From Lamellibrachia satsuma (lineage: Eukaryota > Annelida > Polychaeta > Sabellida > Siboglinidae): 64,000 bases of DNA. The stretch's first letter is position 1; every line of letters begins with the position of its first letter. The stretch is from contig BSQZ01000095.1 in the NCBI GenBank assembly GCA_033239005.1, positions 192,918-256,917 on the forward strand, written 5' to 3'. A program made the position numbers and the translations under genes. Below the pieces are notes generated by a model that was given only the letters and a program-made list of their open reading frames with translations, was not told where the DNA came from and did no database searches. Positions 25,281-37,686 of the stretch are shown piece after piece.

Positions 25281-26209
25281 GATTCTTGCTGGCCAATTCT
25301 CACTAGTTAGAAAAAAAAGTTGAGAAAAAAATAGACAACTGACAGACTACTGCGAAATATGGAAGGGAATGAAAAGTTAATGATGCAGATAGGCCAGAAT
25401 GGAAGAGGAACCCAATAAAATAGACTATCCACCGGTGGGGTCACTCGGATGATAATATGGTGGATAACCTACCACTAATCACTCCCTCTGGCTGTACATA
25501 TTTAGGGCTGGCATTGCTAGTGATTACCCCCTACAATGCGCTGTCACCCAAGTAGTGTCAACACAACTCAAAGAGTCATTTGTCTACATTGTTTCATTGA
25601 GCAGGTAATCTCTGAAGCCTTCAACCTATAAACCAGTTTGTATTCTCGTATTGTATGAATAACAGCTCAGCCATTGATCAGTATTGACCACCAGCCCTGT
25701 CAATTCGTTGTGAAAGTGTATTCACAGGTCTGACACTGATTTCACTCACTCCAGAGCACCTATTTCAATGGTATGTTGTCAACTTGTGAAAGTGAATCTA
25801 ACAAATTATTCAAATAATTATGTATGAGCTTTATTGCGCATTTGACAAATCAAATGTTTGTGAGTCGCATTCAAATACAAATGTTTAAGGCACGCATTTA
25901 AAATGTCACAGAGGCATTTGAATACGAATTCAAATGCTGAAAATGCAAATGCGCATTCAAATGCATTTCCAGTTGTTATCAAGCCTGATTCTAACAACAC
26001 CTCAAATTTTCTGTAAAGCATTCAGCCACGCTGCATTTGATGCACGAGAAATATTTGGGCACATATGTCTACCAATCAGTTGGATTATATGCATGTACAC
26101 CAGACACACCAGGATGTTACGTCGCAAAGCGTCTTCTACCACGGTGCAACGAACTATTAAGTACAACTCAGTCAAGTTACATAATTATGCAAAGCTGCAA
26201 TATTGGTAC

Positions 26210-26261
26210 CTCTTCCAGCTCCTGTAACCAGAGCACGCTGTCCGTCGAACCGAATATCCAT
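26210..26261 (-). CDS. DCXR: DCXR exon 1, copy B
   Basis: A 52-nt exon with ATG at 26261-26259 and an intact GT donor. Its 17 residues are identical to copy C. Its exon 2 is damaged (25220-25280), so this copy probably makes no enzyme. Confidence 0.6.
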
Positions 26262-27954
26262 GACTTGTTCGGAAGGCGAAAGACGGTGAATGCGCCTATC
26301 TGACCGAAGTATGCAGCTTAAGAAACACGCCGTTCCCGTGACCTCGATGTGTCACTAGCCGCCTGAGTGCTGGTGAATCGATATCAAACACTCAAGAATA
26401 TCATATCTTGTTGACCTTTTGTGGTGATGTCACTTTGTAAAGTATAATCTCATTTATATGTTATATTTAGTAGAATAGATCACTTGGAACGTATTTATTC
26501 TGAATAGTTGTATTTCACTAATAAACAGACATTAACGAAAACCAGGTGTGTGAGATGGGAAACACCCTGCTTTAAAGCAACAAGAACTGTTAATGTTTCA
26601 CAATGCGAGTAATGATGATAGTCAAACTCAAATTATTCGACCTGGCGAAAAGAAATACAAACTGTGAGTATGACGGCCTCATATGCGCACGCGCCCACTG
26701 CACAATGAAACAAAAGAACGAGATGTCATGTCTTGCACTGGCGAGCGGCGTAAGAAATTTTTTTAAAAGTACATTGACCAGAGCGTCAACGTTTTTTAAT
26801 CACTCAACGGAATACATTTTACAACCTACACCGACGGCAGTGGTCGTGGATTTCTTCCGAACATTTTGTTTTTATTGCGCGTAGATAACGTTCGAGGCGT
26901 TTAAAACAATGTACACATAACGACAATAAACTGACCGCGTAAAATGGTCCATACAACAGTCAGCCACAGAGATAATGGACAGCAACATTCGCAAGTTGCT
27001 CTTAGACACATCAGGAAACAGGAAATATTTATTCGTCCCAAAGACAAGAAAACAGAGAATTCAACATAAACATACAATATACTACATCTATGTCGACATG
27101 AGAAAACGATGTGGGAGGAATATAGAGTACGGTCTGAAAATAAAAGATAATGTCATATAAGGGACGGGAGACTCCTACTAAGACGACAAATTAATCGCTG
27201 TCGTAGGAGCCACCCTGTTGATTTATCTCACCCGATATTTAAAAAAATAAATAAAATGCCTAAAGATATTAATGCATAATTACTGAGTGAAAATGTCATA
27301 TAGATATGTATGTATATTACAAATGCCAATTATATTCCTACAACATAATATAAATAGAGTGATTTTTAACAGAAGAGGAACGGCGACATAGTCATGTTGA
27401 CATATATAACAATTTTGAATTGCACATTTTTCAATGTATGTATTGAGATAGTAAAGTTTGACATAATTTGAGAAACCATGTAAACTGTGAGTGGTGATCT
27501 TGTCTTTTAATAGATCAGGAGCATTATTTATGGTATGTGGCAAACTGTACAAGTACATCATAAAATAAAATAACAATCGTGACCAAGTAGACACAAGTGC
27601 CGAGCGTTTGCGATGAAGTTTCGAAGCGAGTGCGACAAACATAGACGACGGAGAAGGAAGGCTACGAACGAATGCAAGTGACACGCGAAACGACAAAGAG
27701 GGAATTATGCGACCAACAACCTGCCGCCCGACACGCATAAGGAAACATGCAGCAATTTATACAACGGGCCACCCGCCCTGTAAATTTGCAACCGAGGACG
27801 ATGGTTGTCGACGATGGAACGTATGAAAAACAGTACACGCCGATCTCCGAATACCACGTCGATGCGTAGATACTACTTAAACTGATCAGAGGCATTTCAA
27901 CCAAAAACATCAACGTAAGCTATTGTCAATGCGTTCAATTAAGGCCGTGAGATT

Positions 27955-28260
27955 TAAAACTGGACACATCCGACAATCCAATATGGCAGCCTTCAATATA
28001 TAACTCTATACGTCTACATAGTGTGGGTATAATTAGTCTTCTAAATTAACTCCCATTAAACAAATTTCATATCATACACATTTAATTGCAAATACGTTTT
28101 ATTTGATTCAAAATGTCACATCATAGGCACTTTTTAGTTACTTAAGTTTACCTTTTCATTTCACTCTATTAAATTATCTTTGAAATGTTACCATAATTCT
28201 AAATTCCAGGGAATAACTACAATTGGATAGGTTACCAGTTAAAACAATATGTGAGCAAAT
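27955..28260. repeat. dispersed repeat, inverted copy at 61195-61485
   Basis: The reverse complement of 61195-61485: CTGGACAC ... CCAATATGGC ... TTCCAGG(G/A)AATAACTA ... CCTATCCAAT. One end in each copy reads GGACAC/GTCC. Probably a non-autonomous transposon or other interspersed repeat. Confidence 0.7.
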
Positions 28261-29300
28261 AAAAAATATATTATTATAGTCATTCATCAGTTTAATTTTT
28301 AGATTGTATTATTTTGATTATTCTATTGTAGTACTTGAAACCAATACTTAGGCATCATATGAACTTAATGCATTTTTTCACCATACATGTTCTTTTCTTA
28401 ACTAAAATTTTTGTTTAATCTTAAGCATACGTACGACATTGTTTTGGAAGATACTTCTTCCTAATATTTCAACGATTCACTTCTTCAGTGATTCTCTTCG
28501 CCATAATCCTCTAATCAAACAATATGTGCCATTGTGATCATATTATCTGCAATGTTTGAAATAAAACCCCTATTACTTCACCTGGCTACAGAAGATGGCA
28601 TTGCTAAAAGTTGGTGGAGCAATAAACAATGGGGCAATACATGCGACCGACACCATGCCGACCATATTGGAGGTCACAGAGGATTCTACGATAACTCACA
28701 GCTGCGTGTGCTGGTGATATAAATGGCACAACTGCTTTTTAATATAACACAATATATTTAACATTCTCCCTTTGATAATTCGTATTTACTATGATTATTA
28801 TCAAGTTAATCGATTTTATGAACCTACAGTGTTTAGCAAATAGACAAAGCCTGAAACACGCAAGTAATTATATTCGTCGAGGTACATTCTAAATACTACG
28901 AAGTGTACAGCGACCAACACAATTTTCATTATTATAATCAAGTTGAGTGCAACTATTTATAATCATGCCTTTCTCGAGCATGTGGGTAAAGATCCATATA
29001 TTTACTACATCACAATAAGTATGGTCAAAATACTTTGTCGACCGCCGCGTATTGGAATTGCCGGAACTCGGGATTGAACCTCTCACACGTGACCAGTAAC
29101 ATGACGTAGTACACGTTCTCCCCTTATTCGTATAACAGCTGGGATACCAAGTTCCAAAAGGAGCCTAGAAATAGATTTCCTCTAGCACCTCTACACAATT
29201 GATTTTCCACTACAAGCTCCACGGGTATGTCTAGCCTTGATGTACACATTAATTGTGGTAGGGTAGGCTAGGACAAGGAGCCCCCTTTAAGTGAAATTTA
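28260..29300. other. no gene recognised
   Basis: AT-rich; a 62-codon frame at 28534-28722 and one at 28889-29086 have no recognisable motif. GGTTCAATCCC on the minus strand near 29070 resembles a tRNA B box, but no tRNA fold was found. Confidence 0.45.
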
Positions 29301-29305
29301 ATATT

Positions 29306-29569
29306 TTAACAAGATTGCCATCCCAAACAACAAGTTTCAGATGGCAAGTGGACAAGGAAGCCATTGGTTTTTCGAGACGACAATTTTCTCATTGATGTGT
29401 AGCTCGCCCTTATCAAATATATATAAATTATATTGTTAAACATATTCACACAATCATTTGGCAGTTTGTTCCATTCATTTATCACCCTCATGTCCAACCT
29501 ACACTGCTCCTTAACTAATGCTGCTTTGTGTCCTCTGGTTCTGGAATATATTCCTATAAACATCCTCAA
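29306..29569 (-). mobile_element. CR1-type LINE 3' scrap, internally deleted
   Basis: Same protein tail as at 63211-63654: SRTRGHKAALVKEQCRLDMR, VINEWNKLPNDCVN, NGFLVHLPS. Relative to that copy it lacks KYSFSQ and part of the following helix. It is truncated at 5' a few residues further on. Confidence 0.82.
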
Positions 29570-30030
29570 AATTTGCTCGTAAGTTTATTATGTTGTGGTA
29601 TTTATAATGGAGGGGACTTCTTGCCCAGATCTGGTGGCAAGACAAACCTCCTATGTGCCTAAAAGCCTACACCGTGTCGGGATGACCCCCTCCCCACACG
29701 CCGTAGTAAATCAGTGGTTGCATTATTGTACCCGATCGTATAAATTACTGTTTTGGATCCTGTCACTGCGCAAGCCTTTGAGAATTATCTAGTAACAATG
29801 AAAATAGCACTAGATTATTGCAACTACACGTGATACAAGGCCGCGAGACGCGGATCCCCCGATAATGGTAATCATTTCGTAAATGTAATTTCCGTCATAA
29901 TATGAAAAAACGAATGAAATACGACATAACACAGGCACGTGCGATCTAATTTGCATCAGGAGCAGTAACAGTCAACACCGCTGCCTCCGGTTGACCAAAG
30001 TTACTACCCAGCGCCCACGCCCGCGCGCGC
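29570..30030. other. no gene recognised
   Basis: Unremarkable spacer before the long (GT)n tract. Nothing supported. Confidence 0.5.
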
Positions 30031-30235
<205 letters not shown>

Positions 30236-30663
30236 GTTGTATGGTGTATGAAGCGGTAGAAGGCACTTTTATGCCATGTGTATGTAAGCCTGCTTAACGT
30301 CCCGACTTATAACGCTACTTTGTAAGAGCATACATACGCGATCGCCACATTACGGAAAGGTGTGCTTCTTGTGTATAATAAAACGTGCTAGAGATAGCGA
30401 GAACCGGGGTTCAAATCCTCGTGCAGCCATTTCGAAGTTTGTATAATTTTGTTCACTCCACGTTGCCTTAATTTGCTCAGCTTTATGAATAACTGCTTTG
30501 CCATATATATATTTCCTTCCAATCTATAAACCGGTCTTGAAAGTCTGCCTTACTGTCCGCTACTACTGTTAGGTTATCGGCGCATAGTAACTTGCGGAGA
30601 ATTTCCCTTGTAGTCAGTTTCCTGCATATCACCTCCACATTCTTTGAATAGATAGATGATCCG

Positions 30664-31100
30664 GTTACTTGGTTATTAATATTAAGCATAGTTACCTCTC
30701 AAGAAACTTAGTGTTCGTTCTGTATATTTCAACAGCATCGCGCAGTCTTCTTCAGCAGACGGAAGTTATGGATGTGTCACATGACCAATGTCATGTGACA
30801 CAAGCTGAAGTAGGACTGGTGGGAGCTCCTGGCCAACGTCTCGGTTCAGCGTAGTTTTCTCTCTGTGGATGTTAATCGCCTCCTTTATTTTTTTCCTGTG
30901 CCAGTTCTCCTCGTGGTCTAGAATATTAACGTCCTTCATAGAGCACTGATGGTCTGTGTTCAGTTTGTGTTCACTTATAGATGACATGGGTTGACGACAA
31001 GATAGATGTCCGTTGATTTTTGTGTCAAGTGTTCTGGCTGTTTCTCCTATACAGTGTTGGTCACATTCATTGCATTTCCATTGAATGTAGAAGTGCATTC
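30664..31100 (-). mobile_element. 5'-truncated Penelope-like element
   Basis: It keeps the terminal repeat (30664-30830, matching 3838-3990) and the GIY-YIG C-terminal domain (31098-30766): CNECDQHCIGETARTLDT, then HKLNTDH and KIKEAINIHRE. The Tyr of the QHYIGET core is Cys here. RT is absent. It ends within a few bases of the 3' tail of the RTE-type LINE at 31105. Confidence 0.85.
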
Positions 31101-31127
31101 CCTTGAATAATTACTTTTCTTACTTAC

Positions 31128-33086
31128 TTATTCCTCTTCGTGCCCGGTGGCACATAAGGCATCGACAAGAGAGCGCCACTGCTGTCGGTCTGCAGCCCAT
31201 TTGGTGATGTTATTCCATGTCAGGCCGCATTCTTTCATCTCCTTCACCACTGTACGTCTCCATGTTTCTTTTGGGCGACAACGTCTCCTTTTTCCATCTG
31301 CTGTCCAGCGTAAGGCTGTCTTGGGCAGTGCGCCAGGTGACATTCGGCACACGTGTCCAAGCCATCTCCATCGTCTCTTCTTTATCTGTGTGGCCAAGGC
31401 TGTTGCATCTGTTTTGCGGTGCAGCTCTTCATTAGTAATGGTGTTGGGCCAAAATACTCCTAGGATCTTCTGTAGACACTTGTTTTGGAAGGTCTCAAGC
31501 TTGTGTGATAGCTTGGCTGTCAGTTTCCAGCACTCGGAGCCGTAGAGAAGTACACTGAGAACATTACTATTGTACAGTCTCAATTTTGTTTCCAATCTCA
31601 GTTGCTTGGATTTCCAGATGGGCTTCAGCATAGCGAAGGTCTGACTTGCCTTTCTGATCCTAGCCGTGGCATCTTTTGCAGAGTCTCCATCTGTTGTGAT
31701 TTTGCTTCCCAGGTATGCAAAGTCCTGAACGTCTTCCAAAGCCTCACTGTTGTTTATGTTGTTTATGGTGATGGGGTTATCTGTCTTGTTGTTGATCCTC
31801 ATCAGTTTGGTTTTTGCTGTGTTGAGCTTTAACCCAATCTGTGGTGCTGTTCTTGTGAGTTTGTCCATCTTTTCTTGCATGTCCTTGTGCCTGTTAGACA
31901 GCAGTCCAATGTCATCTGCATAGTCCAGGTCTTCCAAGATCGAGGTAAGTGTCCATCTGATGCCTCTGTTTCCATTTTTGGTGGTTTCTATCATCAGCCA
32001 GTCGATGGCAAGGGTGAAAAGAAATGGTGAGAGAATGCATCCCTGTTTTACTCCAGATTTTACGCTAAAGCTGTCTGACATGTGAATGTTACAGGCGACT
32101 TGACACTGGACGTCTGTGTAAAGTATCTTGATCACATTTACCATCTTCTGTGGGATCCCGTAGTGACGTAATATTCTCCACAGGGATTCTCTGTGAAGGC
32201 TGTCAAAGGCCTTTTCAAAGTCAATGAAGGCAATGTAGATCGTACTGTTCCATTCCGTGCTTTGTTCCAAAATCTGCCGTAGCGTGAAAATGTGGTCGAT
32301 GCATGACTTTCCTCTTCTGAAACTGGCTTGTTCCTGGCGGAGGATTGTATCTGTAGCTGCTGATATTCTCTTCAGAATTATGCGGCTGAAAATCTTGCAT
32401 GTCATTGATAACAAGGTTATGCCCCGCCAGTTGTTACAGTTCCCCAAGTCGCCCTTCTTTGGTAGCTTGATAATTGTGCCTGTCTTCCAATCATCTGGTG
32501 TGTTTTCTTCATCCCATATTCTCTGGAAGATCTGGCAGAGGATTCTGGGTGTTTCTTGTTCATCTGCTTTCAACATTTCTGCACAGACGCTGTCGCTTCC
32601 TGGTGCTTTTCCATTCTTCTGGGCTTTAATGGCTTCTCTGACTTCTGCTTCAGTGATTTGGTCGAGGTTGATTTCAAGGTCATCTGCTGCCTCCGGGATG
32701 TCTGCAAGTCTGGGTGGATCTGCACGATTGAGAACCTGTTGGAAATGCTCCTTCCATCTCTCTATCTTCTCTTTCTCGACTGTGATTATCTTTCCATCTG
32801 CATCTTTCAGTGGGAGATTCTGGTTTGGACCTGTATCTCCTTTCAGCTTCTTGGTTATTTGGTAGAGTGACTTCATATCCTTTCTTCTTGCTGCTGCTTC
32901 TGCGTCTTCTGCGAGGTTTTCAATGTAAGTTCGTTTGTCTACTCTGGTACTCCGTTTTACTTCTTTGTCTTTTTGTGAGTATTCTCTTGAAAGTCTTTCG
33001 TTGAGTCTTGGGGACTGTGTGGTGAGCAGCTTTTTCTTTTTCCTTTCCTTTGGTCTATTTTGTCCCAAGTTGATGTGGAAATCCAC
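31128..33086 (-). CDS. RTE-type LINE reverse transcriptase, full length
   Basis: 652 codons without a stop. Order: basic linker (KEVKRSTRVDKRTYIENL), GKAPGSDSVCAEML, LPKKGDLGNCNNWRGITLLS, QASFRRGKSCIDHIFTLR, IAFIDFEKAFDSLHRE (motif A), KSGVKQGCILSPFLFTLAID (motif B), LDYADDIGLLSN (catalytic Asp pair intact), FAYLGSKIT, and the C-terminal RRWRWLGHVCRM ... WRSLVDALC. All polymerase residues seen are intact. The true protein probably starts in the endonuclease frame; one frameshift separates them. Confidence 0.92.
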   Translation of the reverse strand: MDFHINLGQNRPKERKKKKLLTTQSPRLNERLSREYSQKDKEVKRSTRVDKRTYIENLAEDAEAAARRKDMKSLYQITKKLKGDTGPNQNLPLKDADGKIITVEKEKIERWKEHFQQVLNRADPPRLADIPEAADDLEINLDQITEAEVREAIKAQKNGKAPGSDSVCAEMLKADEQETPRILCQIFQRIWDEENTPDDWKTGTIIKLPKKGDLGNCNNWRGITLLSMTCKIFSRIILKRISAATDTILRQEQASFRRGKSCIDHIFTLRQILEQSTEWNSTIYIAFIDFEKAFDSLHRESLWRILRHYGIPQKMVNVIKILYTDVQCQVACNIHMSDSFSVKSGVKQGCILSPFLFTLAIDWLMIETTKNGNRGIRWTLTSILEDLDYADDIGLLSNRHKDMQEKMDKLTRTAPQIGLKLNTAKTKLMRINNKTDNPITINNINNSEALEDVQDFAYLGSKITTDGDSAKDATARIRKASQTFAMLKPIWKSKQLRLETKLRLYNSNVLSVLLYGSECWKLTAKLSHKLETFQNKCLQKILGVFWPNTITNEELHRKTDATALATQIKKRRWRWLGHVCRMSPGALPKTALRWTADGKRRRCRPKETWRRTVVKEMKECGLTWNNITKWAADRQQWRSLVDALCATGHEEE

Positions 33087-34282
33087 TGCTCTTTCTCTGC
33101 TCTTCTGTAGCCTAGCACTGCTTTCCCTGCTAGCTCCATGGCCATGTTGAAACTGTGTATAGTCATCTCTGTTTCCTCCTGCAGAATATCAAAACTGTTC
33201 TTCAGAGAAATTGTGAACTGTTGCTTGGTTTCTGGGTTTTGTAGCTTGGTGGTATCAAAACGCTCTTTCTTCTTCTCTCCTGTCTTTGCCTTTCTCAGTT
33301 TCAGTGCAAGTTTTCCTATCAACAGGTTGTGGTCGCTGCCAGCATCAGCTAGTCTCCTTGTTTTGACGTCTTGTAGAGAGCGTCTCCATTTTCCATTAAC
33401 AAGGATGTGATCTATTTGACTCTCAGTTCTGCCGTCTGGGGATCTCCATGTCAGCTTATGTATTGTCTTATGTTGGAAGAGTGTCCCTCCAATCACGAGG
33501 TCATTCTCCCCACATATGTCACACAATCTGCTGCCGTTATCAGTCATTGTACCTGTTCCGTGTTTGCCCATGATCCTTTCCCTGTTAGTGTTGTCGCTCC
33601 CAACTCGTGCATTGAAATCTCCAAGAACCACTAGTACGTCGTGTTTGGGGATGTCTTCCAAAATTGACTGAAGACTGTCATAGAAGTTATCTTTTTCTTC
33701 TTTTTCTGCTTCCTCTGTAGGTGCGTAACAGGTTACCACTGAGAGTTTGATAAATCTGGACTTAAATCTAGCATAAAGAAATCGTTCAGTTATTGGTTTC
33801 CATTCAAGAAGATTGTTACCTTTCTCATTCTGGATGATCAGGGCTACTCCCTGTCTATGCTGGTTGTCCTCTCTGCCTGACCACAGTATGGTGTCTCCTG
33901 TCGCCAGTTGTCGTTTTCCAGCTCCAGTCCATCTAGCCTCCATGATACCTAGAAGGCTGATTTTGTATTGGTGCATTTCCTGGAGAACATGTGCCAGTCT
34001 ACCTGTCTGATATAGTGTTCTCACATTCCAGCATCCGATGTTGATAAAAGTTTTGGGTGTAAGGAGATCCGCCATCGGGGTGAAGACTTCCTTGCGGGTT
34101 TGGTCCCCATCCTTCATAAGTCCAGTTGCCTGTACTGCTTCTCTCCTACCGCCCGGTGCTGTTTTCTCTCTTGTTTCAGTTTCCGTAGCTAGGCTGTTTT
34201 TACGGGGTGGGGTCGCTGGCCCCACGCCCAACCCTCCTCTTTTATCCGGGCTTGGGACCGGCAGGAGATTCTCAAAGAGCAT
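32957..34282 (-). CDS. RTE-type LINE endonuclease and linker
   Basis: 441 codons. From residue 80: INIGCWNVRTLYQTGR (Asn), LLGIMEARWTGAG (catalytic Glu), VVTCYAPTEEAE, VVLGDFNARVGSDN, ESQIDHILVN, AGSDHNLLIGKL (SDH). All catalytic positions of an APE-type endonuclease are present. A Pro-rich N-terminus (VPSPDKRGG) precedes it. The frame leaves the protein after EQWISTSTWDKIDQRKGKRK, in a run of A/G-rich bases, where the RT frame takes over. Confidence 0.88.
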   Translation of the reverse strand: MLFENLLPVPSPDKRGGLGVGPATPPRKNSLATETETREKTAPGGRREAVQATGLMKDGDQTRKEVFTPMADLLTPKTFINIGCWNVRTLYQTGRLAHVLQEMHQYKISLLGIMEARWTGAGKRQLATGDTILWSGREDNQHRQGVALIIQNEKGNNLLEWKPITERFLYARFKSRFIKLSVVTCYAPTEEAEKEEKDNFYDSLQSILEDIPKHDVLVVLGDFNARVGSDNTNRERIMGKHGTGTMTDNGSRLCDICGENDLVIGGTLFQHKTIHKLTWRSPDGRTESQIDHILVNGKWRRSLQDVKTRRLADAGSDHNLLIGKLALKLRKAKTGEKKKERFDTTKLQNPETKQQFTISLKNSFDILQEETEMTIHSFNMAMELAGKAVLGYRRAEKEQWISTSTWDKIDQRKGKRKSCSPHSPQDSTKDFQENTHKKTKK

Positions 34283-34319
34283 TTTCCAGGCAGAGTTTTC
34301 CTTAAGCTACCTTTCATAA

Positions 34320-35640
34320 AGCTTAACATTTACATGTACATTCTAACTGATGTCCAAAACACACCAGCTAGCAGAATCACGTGGTAGCAACGTTGCCGCA
34401 ACATCGCTGTTTGGTCGTTGCGACGTTTTGAAATGACATCGTTGCTTCAACATCAATGTAAGGTCTCCCAAATAGATTGTTACAACCTTGTGCCTAACCG
34501 TTATATGAGCTATTCTGGATATTGTGATACTTTCATACGAAACATGAAATATATTATGTGCTCTAAAATTAACGTTTAAAGTATGTTCAACCAGGCTTCA
34601 TATAGACTTGGATTCAGAGTCTGGCTCCATTGACACATTTCACATTGAAAGCTGTTGAAAATACAGTCTCACTCATTGAAGTACGACCACCATTTGTTCC
34701 TTCAGATAATTGATAACTAAAGTTTTAAAAGCGTTTAAATTATATTGTGTCTCCAAAACCGTTAAGAATATACAGAAACACTTGTGTAGACACTAAAAGG
34801 AAACATGTTGCTTAAAAATGTACTAACAAAATAATACATTGTTTACTTCCATTTATTTTGCAGCTGATTTTTTACCGACGGCTGTCTACTTTGGCAGTCA
34901 ATGGTTGATAGAAATGTGTCTCAGAAATGTAGCACTTCAGATGACATAACATAGATTAACCACATACTAGAATGGTTCGATCAACATATCATTCTCTGCA
35001 TCCCTTCCAAAAAACGTGGGCTTCAGCAGAAATCCAAAAGGGCGAGTGTGTTCCGTCAATGATCGTATCAATTATGGAATAGGGTATTCAATGCTACGGG
35101 TTGCTCGGGCAGTCAAGCTCACTGAGCGCGACGTGGTCTACCAACGCGTATTTTGCAGACGGCCATCAGTGCGGCTGCATAGACGGTATACAAAGTTAAA
35201 GACAATGAAAAACTATTTTGAAACAAAAGAGAAACACAATCAAAAAGGCATATAGAAAAAAGTTCAGTTTGACACCAAACATGCAACTCGTGCAATTGTG
35301 GCCAAAGCAGTAACTTCAGAATTGACAACCACAACCACTGCTGCTAGGCCAGTGGTGAAAAGGAAGCGGCAGCGGGAACAAATGGCTGATCAAATTGATC
35401 ACACATATTCGTTAAAGTCAAGGAGATGTGTTGAATACAACTATGCCAGCAGAGAGTAAAGACACAAGAACTATGCTCAAACAACATTCCAAAAATATAA
35501 CATTCTGTATTTCATGTAGAGTCTGCTATCTGCCTAATGACATACCAGCGAACACAATCATACAAAGACCCTCACAAACGATGCCAGGTGCTGACATTCA
35601 TGATACCAAGACCAACACACACGAAACAGTTCATGCTGTA
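34320..35640. other. mostly non-coding; unrecognised Lys/Arg-rich stretch at 35016-35440
   Basis: Nothing supported from 34320 to 35000. From 35016 the plus strand has frames with Lys/Arg-rich runs (PVVKRKRQREQMADQI near 35350) that could be remains of a transposon protein. Not recognised. Confidence 0.35.
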
Positions 35641-35642
35641 TA

Positions 35643-35958
<316 letters not shown>

Positions 35959-35963
35959 ATAGC

Positions 35964-36173
<210 letters not shown>

Positions 36174-36179
36174 CGGCAT

Positions 36180-37680
36180 TTAATAACTCTGTATTTAACA
36201 ATGTTTCCTTTTGTGCAGCATGTCCATAGTACACACTGGTGACAGACACACGTTTTCATGCATGTTACTAGTAATTTTTTTATTAAAAAAAAACCTTCTC
36301 AATAAAAATTAAATGGCTACCCCATTTCTGTTGCCTGGGTACCTATTTTCCCATTGGTGACCTTGTTAACGTTTTGCACGATTATTAGGAAACGTGACCA
36401 TCCAAAATTATAAAACTTCTTAACTCACGTTGCCATTATCTCGTTGCCATGCTGATATAGTCTCGTATTTCTAACTCTTTCCAAATGCCTGAAAATGTAT
36501 CCATGAAATAACACGCACCAGTACCTTGTGGCGAAAAACTTGCCAATAATACTTCCGTCTACTGAAATCATCTACAAATCCACAGTTACAGGTTGTACCA
36601 ACAAACTTGCCTATATCCCTAATCAAAAGCATTGATGTCAGATGATATGATTTTTTTATTACACATACCTAAAATTATTGTGCCCTGCATTCGTCTGTAA
36701 CCAACCTGGTAATTTAACTGAGGCATAATCCCATAATCTGGTTCCAAATCCTTCTTAGAGTATATAAGAATGGCGCCACACGCTGGACTCCCTGGTGGAT
36801 TATAAAAGTGGCGCCACTCGGTGGACTGTTGACCAAATATATACATCGAGTAACGTATCTGTAGGCGTAATCATTATCTCTACGATCAAACATGTAACAA
36901 ATTCCACAGTCGCAACTTTCGCTACAACCATTTTTAAATTTCGACACAACGGAGTAATCTCGAAAAACTAAAGACTACGAAGCATTCCCAGGGCCCAGAT
37001 CACGCATATAAATGTTCAGCCTCATACATGCGAAACTGATAAAGACACGAGGGAGAAACGATCACATTTTGTATAATATACCAGCAGAATTACACGGCGA
37101 TACACGGGAGAAAAAAAGATAATAATTCCGAGTGCTACCTAGTTTACTTTTGGACGGGCAAATTTAATGGCAATGGTTGATATACCTTCATGCCCCACAG
37201 CCTAGGTGAACATTTGCCGTAAACCACGAAACCCGGGACACTTGTAGAAAACACTCATAGCGTTTCTAACAATTGAATGTAACTACACTTTTTTATTTTT
37301 CCAAATTACGTAATCTACTTCAAAAGTACCTTCGTTATATCCCCATCATGTATGTTAGAGTGGGCCAAGAAACTAGCGTGTACATCAACACTTATTTTTA
37401 AAATTCTAATGTATCACATTGCCATGGTTACCAATGGGAGCACAAACTCTCCATGCCAAATTACAGTTTATTTGAACAACATCACCTAATTTTCATTAGC
37501 CCTAAGCTAAAACGCTATAATTATTCAGATCTCTTGTTTTTGTTTTACTTGGTATTTCCCAAATACACAACTCTCAAATTTAGCTTTCTACTGGCTTGTG
37601 CTTGCTATTAAACTGGTCATGAAATTGTTTGCTGATACATGTATTATTGGTATAACTTGAAACCTAGACTACGACTACTA
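36180..37680. other. no gene recognised
   Basis: Spacer. At 36755-36835 two similar units each contain a TATA-like motif followed by GGCGCCAC (TATATAAGAATGGCGCCAC; TATAAAAGTGGCGCCAC). Otherwise nothing supported. Confidence 0.45.
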
Positions 37681-37686
37681 TTTTAG

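Larger units (their letters stand above)
24745..27450 (-). repeat. DCXR-bearing duplicated block B
   Basis: It is in tandem with block A, about 400 bp away. Its left 150 bp (CTACTTCTGGCAAGGGGAT) match 6300-6450 and 57180-57330; it then jumps to the position equivalent to 58455, so about 1.1 kb of intron 2 is missing. The right part matches block A up to 24350. The left edge abuts a (CGTG)n tract. Confidence 0.75.
31105..34320 (-). mobile_element. RTE-type LINE, nearly intact
   Basis: About 3.2 kb, minus strand, 3' tail of (TAAG)n type (plus-strand CTTACTTACTTA near 31110). It encodes an endonuclease and RT in two overlapping frames joined by one frame change near 33000. It is less decayed than the LINE at 19336-22328 and only distantly similar, so it is a separate subfamily. 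The exact 5' end is not visible. Confidence 0.9.

Noticed and set aside
29050..29100. GGTTCAATCCC on the minus strand, a tRNA B-box match
   Set aside because: No cloverleaf could be drawn around it.
30380..30431. tRNA-like GGTTCAAATCCTCGTGCAGCCA
   Set aside because: Resembles a T arm and acceptor end, but no matching 5' acceptor strand or A box lies about 70 bases upstream. At best a tRNA-derived repeat scrap.
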